A DNA stretch of 64,000 nt. It comes from Methanosarcina sp. UBA289 (GTDB lineage: Archaea > Halobacteriota > Methanosarcinia > Methanosarcinales > Methanosarcinaceae). This document shows, piece after piece, positions 44,278 through 52,153 of this stretch. The notes below the pieces were generated by a model. That model worked only from the letters and a program-made list of their open reading frames with translations. It ran no database searches and was not told where the DNA came from. Positions within the stretch are counted from its first letter, which is position 1. Every line of letters begins with the position of its first letter. A program made the position numbers and the translations under genes. The stretch is taken from positions 381,660-445,659 of the forward strand of contig DAKJ01000018.1 of NCBI GenBank assembly GCA_002496565.1, in the 5' to 3' direction.

Positions 44278-45834
44278 GTGCCGATTACGAGTAATGAGAT
44301 CAGCGTAGAGGTGAACGGGGAAAAATATACCTTATCTGCAGGCTCTACCCTTGGAGACGCCCTTAAAGTTTCCAGAGCCCCTTATATAGCCGGTACAGCG
44401 GTTGGAATTCTGAAAGAGGCCGCTAAGGAAAAGACAGAAACAGTCACCGAATACGCTATCAATACTCCTAGGGGAGAATTCAGGATAGAAATAAAAAATC
44501 CTGAATCACCTTCAGGAAAATTATGGGCTGAGCATTTTAAAGAGTACGAGGGAAAATCTGTCCATTGGGCAAGTCCTGAAGCTCTGGCTTTCGGGCCCTT
44601 TGAAGCTGAAATTAAACCTTCGCGTGAGACAGGAAGCTTTGAAGCGTTTGAGGTAATGTTTGGAGCAGGAGGGTTTGATCCCCATAATACTCATCTTATT
44701 TTTTCACTTAAAAGACATACTGCAGAATATGGGACTCCTGAAGACGGAGTTTTTGCAGAAGTTGTGACAGGAAGAAAAATCATATCCAGGCTTTCCAGAG
44801 AAGATACAATTCTTGGTATTGAGCCAATTATAGAATGGGAACAAATCTCAGAAAAGACCTGTACAACTGATCTTTCTCTTCTGCTTGAAGATGGGAACAA
44901 AATATTTACTTATTTTGAAGTCGAGCTTTCCAGGAATGCTCCCAGAGGGGCAGAAAATTTCTATGCCCTGACCCGTGAAGGAACTCTCAATGTAGATGTT
45001 ACCACCAGCTCATTTATTTCAGATGATAGCCTAAAGGGAGAAACTACCCCTTATGAAAATTTCGAGCCGAGACGAGAAGGTGCAATTTCGGTCCGAACAG
45101 TTGGGTATGGTTTGGGCAGAACATATATTTCAAGAGAGGAGCGGCCTTCAAGCCTTGTACATTCAATTGTAGGGCAGGTAACGAAAGGTATCGAGCTTAT
45201 CAAGCTTGCAGAAGAAGGACAGAAACTTTCGGTTGAGTGTCTTCCTCCCCAGATAGTGCTTCTGGGGCATAGCTTTGAAGATGTAGAGCCAGTACTTTCT
45301 TCCATAGGGGTTGAACTGATAAAAGACGGATACACTGGAGAGGATGCCGTAATCGTCAGTCAGGATCCGCCAACAACCCTGGAGATCCTTGGAGAAGCAA
45401 AAGTAACAGCATATGCAGTATCCAGAGATAAACTGATTGAGATTGAACTTTACCCTGAAAAAGCCCCGAAATCTGTGGACTTCTTCCGCCATGGCCTTGA
45501 ACTTAAGACAAAAACCGTTGGGAAGCTACCTGTCTATATGATATATGACGACACTTATCTTTTTAAAACAGAAAAGGAAGTCGTGAAGTATAAGGAAATC
45601 CTTCCAGAAAATACTCCCACGGACAAAGTACTCGGAGGAGAAATAGGGATCACAAATCAGGCGGCAAAGAGAATGGGGATTATAGGAGTGAGACTTGGAG
45701 ATGACGAGCTTTTCGGCCCCACAGGAGAAAGATTTTCTTCAACTAATATTGTCGGCCGGATAGTTAATCCTGAAAAGCTCCTAGGAGTCAAAGAAGGAGA
45801 TACGGTATACGTAACTGAAACTGTACGCAAGTAA
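44278..45834 (+). CDS. mmp3: Methanogenesis marker protein 3
   Basis: Conserved methanogen-only protein of 518 residues, often mis-named peptidyl-prolyl isomerase-like because of two cyclophilin-like blocks (YFEVELSRNAPRGAENFYALTREG and IEIELYPEKAPKSVDFFRHGLE). The N-terminus resembles a ubiquitin/MoaD-like fold (SVEVNGEKYTLSAGSTLGDAL). Recent structural work, as I recall it, places Mmp3 in the MCR activation complex with A2, McrC, Mmp7 and Mmp17. Downstream of A2 and probably co-transcribed. The start is a GTG with only a weak site (GAGG adjacent). Confidence 0.93.
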   Translation: MPITSNEISVEVNGEKYTLSAGSTLGDALKVSRAPYIAGTAVGILKEAAKEKTETVTEYAINTPRGEFRIEIKNPESPSGKLWAEHFKEYEGKSVHWASPEALAFGPFEAEIKPSRETGSFEAFEVMFGAGGFDPHNTHLIFSLKRHTAEYGTPEDGVFAEVVTGRKIISRLSREDTILGIEPIIEWEQISEKTCTTDLSLLLEDGNKIFTYFEVELSRNAPRGAENFYALTREGTLNVDVTTSSFISDDSLKGETTPYENFEPRREGAISVRTVGYGLGRTYISREERPSSLVHSIVGQVTKGIELIKLAEEGQKLSVECLPPQIVLLGHSFEDVEPVLSSIGVELIKDGYTGEDAVIVSQDPPTTLEILGEAKVTAYAVSRDKLIEIELYPEKAPKSVDFFRHGLELKTKTVGKLPVYMIYDDTYLFKTEKEVVKYKEILPENTPTDKVLGGEIGITNQAAKRMGIIGVRLGDDELFGPTGERFSSTNIVGRIVNPEKLLGVKEGDTVYVTETVRK

Positions 45835-45889
45835 AGTTAAAAGTATAAACAGAAAACAATTGAATAAATACTGAAGCACGCATAAGAAA

Positions 45890-46138
45890 GATAATATATA
45901 AAAGAAGTAATATACATGTGCACAGTAATAAGTAAGTATCCGTGTAGCACCCGATGATAAATTACTCGAGCTGAAAATCGTCTTGGTGGTGCTAGGTTAA
46001 AACCTTACTAACAAATAACTTAGATAATAGATAAGTCAGCTCATAATAATGCGGCCGCTTTAATGAATCCAGATCTTTAAGCGGATTTACATGAATTTAT
46101 CAAATGTGAAGTCTCCCGAGGCTAAGGAGAGACGAAAG
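45890..46138 (+). promoter_or_regulatory. Structured leader of the mmp6-mmp5-mmp15-mmp17-mmp7 operon
   Basis: A TATA box (AATATATAAAAG, about 45892-45904) predicts transcription from about 45925 and a leader near 200 nt. In it, TAGCACC (45945-45951) pairs with GGTGCTA (45988-45994) around an inner CGAT/ATCG helix. GAGCTGA (45968-45974), inside that loop, can instead pair with TCAGCTC (46036-46042). A third stem is CCGCTT (46055-46060) with AAGCGG (46079-46084). The competing pairings suggest a regulatory RNA, though no known riboswitch class is recognised. Confidence 0.45.
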
Positions 46139-46582
46139 ATGACGGAAACGAAAAAAGAAGAGATTACAAAGTACATTGTAATCAGTTCGGATAAAGTGCT
46201 GCCTTCAGACGCAGCTATGAAGATCTACGAATCAGAGTTTCCAGTTACGGTAAAGGAGACCTGTTTTGGACTTATCGTATCAGGAGCCAAAGATGATGTC
46301 GAGACACTGGTCGAAAAAATCCGGCAGCTGGATAAAAATCATATTTTTGTAAAAGACAGGGGATTCCCTCCAGGAGATGAGAGGCGCTGCCGCGCAAGCA
46401 GGGGAGGGGGTCCACGGCCTGGGTTCCATTTTTTGAGGGAAGAAGTAGAGATGCTCCCTGCCATAGGGGCTGCACTTGACGAACTGGAAGAAAAGGAATG
46501 TTTAATGGAGAAAAGCAAAACAAAATGCAGGCTTAAAACTTCGGACCTGGAGAAAGTTATTGAAGAAGAGCTTGCGAGGTGA
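46139..46582 (+). CDS. mmp6: Methanogenesis marker protein 6
   Basis: Small methanogen-specific protein (147 residues from the chosen start) with ITKYIVISSDKVLPSDAAM and the conserved basic block FPPGDERRCRASRGGGPRPGF containing one Cys. Function not established; its conserved place beside mmp5, mmp15, mmp17 and mmp7 ties it to MCR maturation or activation. The ATG at 46139 has AAGGAG 9 nt upstream; an in-frame ATG at 46091 has none. First gene of a tightly packed five-gene operon. Confidence 0.9.
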   Translation: MTETKKEEITKYIVISSDKVLPSDAAMKIYESEFPVTVKETCFGLIVSGAKDDVETLVEKIRQLDKNHIFVKDRGFPPGDERRCRASRGGGPRPGFHFLREEVEMLPAIGAALDELEEKECLMEKSKTKCRLKTSDLEKVIEEELAR

Positions 46583-46587
46583 ATTTC

Positions 46588-47088
46588 TTGGCAAAGGTTT
46601 TCATTTACCCTATTAACAGTCTTATTTTAGCCGATCTGGTTGAACGTTTCGGGCACAAGCCCCTTACCATGATGAGCCAGATCCGAGGAAAAGTTACAAG
46701 CCTCAGCCTTGATTCTCCTCCTATAAATATTACTCCTGAAGATCCTAAATTGGGTCTTAAATATGCTGCAATTGAAGTACCGGCTGGAGTGAGAGGAAGG
46801 ATGTCGCTGATAGGTCCTCTTATAGAGCAAACAGAAGCTGCAATTATAGTTGAAAATCCGCCTACTGACTTTGGCTGTGTGGGTTGTAACCGCACAAATG
46901 AGCTGACGAAGTATCTTGTCCGCTCAAAAGGTGTCCCTGTACTCGAGGTAAAGTACCCGGAATCCGACGAGGAAGCCCGCGACTTCGTAAACGAAATCGT
47001 AGCATTTCTGGAGTCATTGCCTAAAGAAAAGCCTGAAGACGAAAAGGTGGAAGAGAAAGAATCGGCAGAAAAGGAGGACAAGAAATGA
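46588..47088 (+). CDS. mmp5: Methanogenesis marker protein 5
   Basis: Methanogen-specific protein beginning AKVFIYPINSLILADLVERF, with a conserved CxxC (DFGCVGCNRTNEL) in the second half that could bind metal, and a Glu/Lys-rich tail not expected to be conserved. The TTG at 46588 is preferred: GAGGTG precedes it by 6 nt. The GTG at 46579 that overlaps the mmp6 stop is part of that same site. The stop overlaps the next gene's ATG (ATGA). Confidence 0.9.
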   Translation: MAKVFIYPINSLILADLVERFGHKPLTMMSQIRGKVTSLSLDSPPINITPEDPKLGLKYAAIEVPAGVRGRMSLIGPLIEQTEAAIIVENPPTDFGCVGCNRTNELTKYLVRSKGVPVLEVKYPESDEEARDFVNEIVAFLESLPKEKPEDEKVEEKESAEKEDKK

Positions 47089-48332
47089 GCGCTGAAGAAT
47101 CTTCACTTGTCAAAATTGCACTAGTATCCTGCGGCTCTGAGTATGCCGGAGTTCAGCCCGAATTTGAAGAAGCCGCAGCTAAGGTAAATGCAAAATTTAT
47201 TTATCCTGAAATTGATGTTGCATCCATAGATACTATAGGCAAAGATTTCGGGCTTGAGGTTGCGAGCGGAGATCTTAGGCTTATGATGGCCAGGGCAAAG
47301 GCTGTTGTTGAAGGCACAACTAATGCTGAAGGGGTTTTTATCACTACCTGTTTTCGATGTGCTGAAGGAGCTATTGTACGAAATGAGGTCAGAAGGTACA
47401 TTCATGAGCACTCCAACATTCCGGTAATCAGTTATTCATTTACCGAAAGCACCAGTGCAGGTACGCTGCTCACTCGCCTGGAGGCTCTTACTACAATTGT
47501 CAGACGCAGGCACCTTCTTACAAGAGAAGTTCAGACCGGACTGACTGCGGGAATAGACTCAGGGTCAACAACCACAAAAGCCGTGATAATGAGGGACAAT
47601 AAGATAATAGGTAAGGGCTGGGTACCCACAACAAAAGTTCTTGAAAGTGCTGAAGAAGCTTACTCTATTGCCCTAGAAGAGGCCGGGGTTGCCAGGAAAG
47701 AAATTCAAGCTATAGGTACAACGGGATATGGTCGTTTCCTTATAGGGAACCATTTAAAAGCTCAGCTTATCCAAGAAGAAATAACTGTCAACTCAAAAGG
47801 AGCCGTCTATCTTGCTAATAAGCAGAAAGGCAATGCAACAGTAATTGATATAGGCGGTATGGACAACAAGGCAATCTCAGTTCAGGACGGAATTCCCGGT
47901 ATGTTTACAATGGGGGGAATCTGCGCAGGTGCTTCAGGACGTTTCTTTGAGATGATCTCAAAGCGACTTGGTGTAGATATTACTGAATTAGGAGCCCTAG
48001 CAGTCAAAGGCATGCACGAAAATGTATCCATGAACAGCTACTGTATAGTCTTTGGAACTCAATCCCTTGTAAATTCCCTTGCAAAAGGAGCTACCCCTGA
48101 AGATGTGGCTGCAGCCGCTTGTTATAGTGTGGTAGAACAGATATATGAGCAGCAGTTGCAGGAAGTGGATGTTAAAGAGCCGTTGATTCTTGTAGGTGGG
48201 TCATCACTAATTGCAGGAGTTCCAAAAGCCCTCGGAGAGCTTCTCAAGATCAATGTCCTTGTGCCCGAGAACTCACATATGATAGGAGCAGTAGGAGCAG
48301 CTTTGCTTGCTTCGGGCTTTGTGGAGGAGTGA
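47085..48332 (+). CDS. mmp15: Methanogenesis marker protein 15, BadF/HgdC-type ATPase
   Basis: Protein of 415 residues. A methanogen-specific N-terminal domain of about 150 residues precedes an ASKHA ATPase domain of the 2-hydroxyglutaryl-CoA dehydratase activator family: phosphate loop AGIDSGSTTTKAVIM, IGTTGYGR, VIDIGGMDNK, and ILVGGSSLIAGV. The two Cys that hold the bridging [4Fe-4S] cluster in such activators are present (GGICAGASG and NSYCIVFG). It therefore probably delivers low-potential electrons at the cost of ATP, which fits reductive activation of MCR. ATGA overlap with mmp5. Confidence 0.93.
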   Translation: MSAEESSLVKIALVSCGSEYAGVQPEFEEAAAKVNAKFIYPEIDVASIDTIGKDFGLEVASGDLRLMMARAKAVVEGTTNAEGVFITTCFRCAEGAIVRNEVRRYIHEHSNIPVISYSFTESTSAGTLLTRLEALTTIVRRRHLLTREVQTGLTAGIDSGSTTTKAVIMRDNKIIGKGWVPTTKVLESAEEAYSIALEEAGVARKEIQAIGTTGYGRFLIGNHLKAQLIQEEITVNSKGAVYLANKQKGNATVIDIGGMDNKAISVQDGIPGMFTMGGICAGASGRFFEMISKRLGVDITELGALAVKGMHENVSMNSYCIVFGTQSLVNSLAKGATPEDVAAAACYSVVEQIYEQQLQEVDVKEPLILVGGSSLIAGVPKALGELLKINVLVPENSHMIGAVGAALLASGFVEE

Positions 48333-48339
48333 GGGAAGG

Positions 48340-48939
48340 ATGGATTCGCTTGAGATCTTTGATGTCGAGTCCGCAATTGCTTCGGAGCAAGAATTTTACA
48401 GAAAGATTATCGAGGACAATCTTGTAAATCTCAAGCTTGCCCCGGCAATAGGGAGAATAAAGGTAGTGTTGAGACCTGAAGATTCTCTCTTTCAGATGGC
48501 AATTCTCCTGAGGGATGTGGGTACCAGAGTTACAACAGCTGATGTCGCAGATATTGAAGCAAAACCGGTTGCCCGTGAGATAATAATTTCGATCAAAAAA
48601 GAGCAGTATATTCCAGAATTACTGGGAAAACTCTGGGAACGCTACGGGAAAGCAAACATCAGTCAGCCGGACCGCTGGACTGTAGCCATAAGTACGGATA
48701 AACCAGAGGAAGAAGCCGCTTTTCTTAAAGATATGATGGTTGCAGATCCCAGGCACAGGCTTCATGAAAACCTTGTTGATTTCGCAATCCGTGTCACTCC
48801 AGAGGGTTTCAGGGTTCGGTATCATCTATATAAAGGTAACCAGTTTATTTTTGTGGCGTCTGAGGAAGCACTAAAACAAGAATGGATTAAAGAGGCAGGA
48901 GCGATGCTTGAAGAACTGACGAAAGGAGGGAAAAAGTAA
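48340..48939 (+). CDS. mmp17: Methanogenesis marker protein 17
   Basis: Methanogen-specific protein of 199 residues starting MDSLEIFDVESAI, mostly alpha/beta, with no Cys. Homologues are reported within the MCR activation complex (established, from memory). The ATG at 48340 lies 8 nt after the mmp15 stop and is preceded by GAGGGAAGG; the longer ORF from 48307 overlaps mmp15 and is not favoured. The next gene begins 2 nt after its stop. Confidence 0.92.
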   Translation: MDSLEIFDVESAIASEQEFYRKIIEDNLVNLKLAPAIGRIKVVLRPEDSLFQMAILLRDVGTRVTTADVADIEAKPVAREIIISIKKEQYIPELLGKLWERYGKANISQPDRWTVAISTDKPEEEAAFLKDMMVADPRHRLHENLVDFAIRVTPEGFRVRYHLYKGNQFIFVASEEALKQEWIKEAGAMLEELTKGGKK

Positions 48940-48940
48940 G

Positions 48941-49873
48941 ATGGCTGTACTTCAACCCTATCTTTATACAGGTGGCGTCCACAAGCATGGACTTTTAATT
49001 GAGCTGCTGGAAGACCTGGGAGGCTACATAATCCAGAAAGTAATTACAGGGACTGAAGTCAACCTTATAATGCTTATTCCGGAAAAAGATGTCCCAGTAG
49101 TGAAAAAACAGTCTGATGAACTGCTCGGGATGATGATAGAAGCTCCCCTGACTGGAGTTGAGATTGCAGTTGTTTCACCGACCCTTGCTTCTCATCACCT
49201 TCCACATTCAGCCTGCGACGTAGCAGAGTATCTTCGCCATCCCGGGGCCAATACGAACATGATAGGACTTGCAAGAGGAATGGGGCGCAGAGTCTCTCTA
49301 TCCATGGATTACGAAAGGAAACTTATCAACGAACACGATATTGCAGTTTTCACTTTCGGGTCGTTCAGTGACTGCATAATAAACAAGAAGCCAAAGCTCT
49401 TTGAGGGCATAGAAATCCCGATTGTGGTTACAGGCGGACCGGACCTGAAGACCGAAGACGTCCCCGGAGCAGACCTTTACGTTGGAAACATAGGAAGGAC
49501 TTCTCATAGGTTAAGGAAAACCGAGGAGGTTAGCGCCCTTGATAAACTTAATGAAGGGATTGGAAAGATTGCTGACAATATTCGTAAACAGCAGGCAAAA
49601 GATCCTCTTGCAGTGCTCCCTGCCAGAGTTATGAAAGAGATTGAAAACCAAGTTCCGGAAATTAGAACTGTACTTTCGCCTGCTCCACTTACCCTCCAGC
49701 TTAACGGGCTTAGAGTCAAGTTGCCTTATGATGAATTTCATGAAAGGCTTGAAAAACTGGAATTTGATGAAGGAGTTAATCTTTCCGAGCTTTCAAATAT
49801 TTCCAGATCAAAAATGAAAAATTATATATTGATAAAAATCAAATCTAAGTCTGACGTTGGTTTTGCAATTTGA
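48941..49873 (+). CDS. mmp7: Methanogenesis marker protein 7
   Basis: Methanogen-specific protein of 310 residues. Conserved blocks: YLYTGGVHKHGLLIELLED, a His/Cys cluster SHHLPHSACDVAEYLR that could bind metal or a cluster, GLARGMGRRVSLS, TFGSFSDCI and VTGGPDLK. It is a reported component of the MCR activation complex together with A2, Mmp3 and Mmp17. Last gene of the operon; the region after the stop is AT-rich without a clear terminator. Confidence 0.93.
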   Translation: MAVLQPYLYTGGVHKHGLLIELLEDLGGYIIQKVITGTEVNLIMLIPEKDVPVVKKQSDELLGMMIEAPLTGVEIAVVSPTLASHHLPHSACDVAEYLRHPGANTNMIGLARGMGRRVSLSMDYERKLINEHDIAVFTFGSFSDCIINKKPKLFEGIEIPIVVTGGPDLKTEDVPGADLYVGNIGRTSHRLRKTEEVSALDKLNEGIGKIADNIRKQQAKDPLAVLPARVMKEIENQVPEIRTVLSPAPLTLQLNGLRVKLPYDEFHERLEKLEFDEGVNLSELSNISRSKMKNYILIKIKSKSDVGFAI

Positions 49874-50015
49874 CCCGGGTTCTGTTGCTTTAATAGTTAT
49901 CTACTTTACATTTTACTGGGTTCGTGTTTTTTCACTTATCCTTTAGAATGTAAAGCCTATACAGAAAACGGTGTGTGAATCTTTTTTCCACGTTAATCTA
50001 TGCTGGTGGTTTCGT

Positions 50016-50480
50016 ATGGAACTTGAGGATATTGTGGAAATTTTGAAAAAGGATCCTGAGAAAGCTGTTCCTGAACTCCTTGAGGATGTCCGGAGTCAAT
50101 ATGGTGAAGTTCCCTACATAATGAATTTCATGAAAGATCTCCCGGAGATTTTCATCCCAAAAACACTTTATGAAAACTCCATAATGAGGGGATTCAAGAA
50201 CCTCGATCCAGAAACAGTTGAACTTATTGCAATAGGTGTAGCTTCTGCCCTTCGCTGCGAGCATTGCCTGAAAATGCATATTAGAGTCGCAAAAAGAAGA
50301 GGGATAAAGAAAGAAAAAATATTTTATGCAATTATGATAGGCGCATCAATTTCCAATGCCGCAGTGCTTGCCGAAAGTACAAGAGCTCTTGCATCCGAAT
50401 TTCCGGACAACGGAAACAAAGAAGAAAAACACTGCTATGATCCAGACTGTGAGATATGCAATATATCTAGCCGCTCTTAA
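50016..50480 (+). CDS. Carboxymuconolactone decarboxylase / AhpD-like protein
   Basis: All-helical protein of about 154 residues with the redox CxxC of the AhpD type (ALRCEHCLKMHIRVAKRRG), then GASISNAAVLAE. AhpD-like proteins act in thiol/peroxide reduction, often with flavin disulfide reductases; the exact partner here is unknown. A second Cys-rich patch occurs at the C-terminus (CYDPDCEIC), unusual for the family and possibly metal-binding. The ATG at 50016 (MELEDIVEIL) has GGTGG just upstream; an extension to a GTG at 49971 looks unlike the family. Confidence 0.85.
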   Translation: MELEDIVEILKKDPEKAVPELLEDVRSQYGEVPYIMNFMKDLPEIFIPKTLYENSIMRGFKNLDPETVELIAIGVASALRCEHCLKMHIRVAKRRGIKKEKIFYAIMIGASISNAAVLAESTRALASEFPDNGNKEEKHCYDPDCEICNISSRS

Positions 50481-50671
50481 ATAAACAGAAAAAATTTGGC
50501 AAATTGCCAATTCGTTTTTGAGGGTTTTATAAATTCAGTTTGTCAGGAATCTGATTATTTTTGAGAAGAATTCTCCAATCGGAAGTTATTAACAGAAAGC
50601 ATACTCTCCGTCAAGTAGACAGTACTCTTGCACCAGATTCTATACCAAAGTCTGCAAAATATGTGTAAGAA

Positions 50672-51427
50672 ATGATACTGTTACTTCAGGATCAAACAAC
50701 TATTTTATGGAGGCCGGTTTATATAAATAGAGACAGTAGATCTGGAATTAAATTGTCCTTTGTGCTGTTGCTGATGGTAATTGTTTTATCCAATATCTCG
50801 GCCGCATCTGAAGCAAATTCAGAAAGGATTTTAGACCATCCGTGGGATCACTCTCCTATAACGGTATATATAGATGATAGCAATGTGCCTGAGCACTACA
50901 GCCCTACTTATTATGCACAGATAGAAAAGGCTATGGAATACTGGGTGGAGGGAGGAAATGGAAACCTAGAGTTCACGCCTGTTTTTAAAATTGTGGATTC
51001 GAAAGATGCGGATATCAGAGTAAAATGGGTAGAAAATCTGGAAGAAGTTGAAGGTGCTCCCTCAGGCGTTGCTGGTTATGCAAGGCCCAGGATATCGGAT
51101 GGTCGATATGTAAGGGTAGATATAGTGCTTGAGGTAGGAAACTATCAGGGTAAAGCCTGGCGCCAGTACGGAGATGCGACAATGCTCTCTATTGTGAAGC
51201 ATGAGTTTGGACACGCTCTTGGGCTGGGACACAGCAGTGATAGGAGGGATATTATGTATCCCGAATATGAGCAAAGAGACAATATAAACCCCCTCCTCTT
51301 GAGTAAATTTGGTCCCTTACTGCGTATAGCAGCTCTTGCAGCTCTTGCAGTTCTCCTGTACCTCGGGGTAAGCTGGCACCGCAGCAAGAAAAAAAGGAAA
51401 ATACTTGAGGATAAGTACTTCAAGTAA
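50672..51427 (+). CDS. Membrane-anchored matrixin-like metalloprotease
   Basis: Extracytoplasmic zinc protease of the metzincin clan. The active site reads KHEFGHALGLGHSS (HExxHxxGxxH) and the Met-turn follows (DIMYPEY). An N-terminal signal peptide or anchor (SFVLLLMVIVLSNIS, about residues 29-43) precedes the catalytic domain, and a C-terminal transmembrane helix (about 218-235) with a Lys/Arg-rich cytoplasmic tail anchors it, so the protease faces the cell surface. The start at 50672 is uncertain; a TTG near 50756, just before the hydrophobic segment, is possible. No neighbours related by function. Confidence 0.85.
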   Translation: MILLLQDQTTILWRPVYINRDSRSGIKLSFVLLLMVIVLSNISAASEANSERILDHPWDHSPITVYIDDSNVPEHYSPTYYAQIEKAMEYWVEGGNGNLEFTPVFKIVDSKDADIRVKWVENLEEVEGAPSGVAGYARPRISDGRYVRVDIVLEVGNYQGKAWRQYGDATMLSIVKHEFGHALGLGHSSDRRDIMYPEYEQRDNINPLLLSKFGPLLRIAALAALAVLLYLGVSWHRSKKKRKILEDKYFK

Positions 51428-51463
51428 AAAGTTATATTTAAATAACCTCAAATCGAATACGAA

Positions 51464-51901
51464 TTAAATAGGTAGCTCTGGAGGTTCTTTATTTTCTATC
51501 GCAAATCTTTGAAAGAATTCTTTAAAATGGTCAGGAAGGGCATCCATCTCCAGAATATTCTCAAGAGAACTCCATATATGTTCAGTATGTTCGTGGCTTA
51601 ACTTTACATCAGCAATGATATATCCTCCATCATATACTATGGCAATCACCTTTTTTTCCGGAAGCTCAAAGGTAGCATATCCTGCGATTTCTCCAGGAAC
51701 GATTGAAATTCCAGTTTCCTCCCAGACCTCCCGCACAACAGCTTCCTCAAGGGGTTCTCCGCGAATTAACTTTCCCCCTGGAAGATCCCATTTTTCTGGA
51801 TTGCTGTGGGAGTTTTCCGACCGCCTGAGAAGCAGGAATTCACCTTTCTCGTTCCGGAGAATGGCATAAACAGAAACGATGTAAGGTTTCTCTAGATTCA
51901 T
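51464..51901 (-). CDS. Nudix hydrolase
   Basis: Protein of 145 residues with a complete Nudix box (GGKLIRGEPLEEAVVREVWEETGI: GX5EX7REUXEEXGU). It hydrolyses a nucleoside diphosphate linked to some group; the MutT/ADP-ribose-type specificity cannot be read. It starts at the conserved MNLEKPYIVSVYAIL. Convergent with the matrixin gene. Confidence 0.92.
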   Translation of the reverse strand: MNLEKPYIVSVYAILRNEKGEFLLLRRSENSHSNPEKWDLPGGKLIRGEPLEEAVVREVWEETGISIVPGEIAGYATFELPEKKVIAIVYDGGYIIADVKLSHEHTEHIWSSLENILEMDALPDHFKEFFQRFAIENKEPPELPI

Positions 51902-52153
51902 ACAATAATATGTGAGATTTCTCTGTCTTAAAGGCTGGCTCTTTTAATATCTTCAAGATACAATTTTCTCTTAAAGTGAGGAAAAATTGAAACCGCAGAA
52001 AAATGGTCTGAAATAAATAAGGTCGAATAGAAAAATCAATACCGAAAAAGGTAAAACCAAGAAAAAGGTGAGTTTAATAGAATCTTGGCAGCTACTTGAA
52101 AAAAAGTTCTCAACTAAAAAAGCAAAACAGGAAAAGAGAATAGAGGACTCAAT

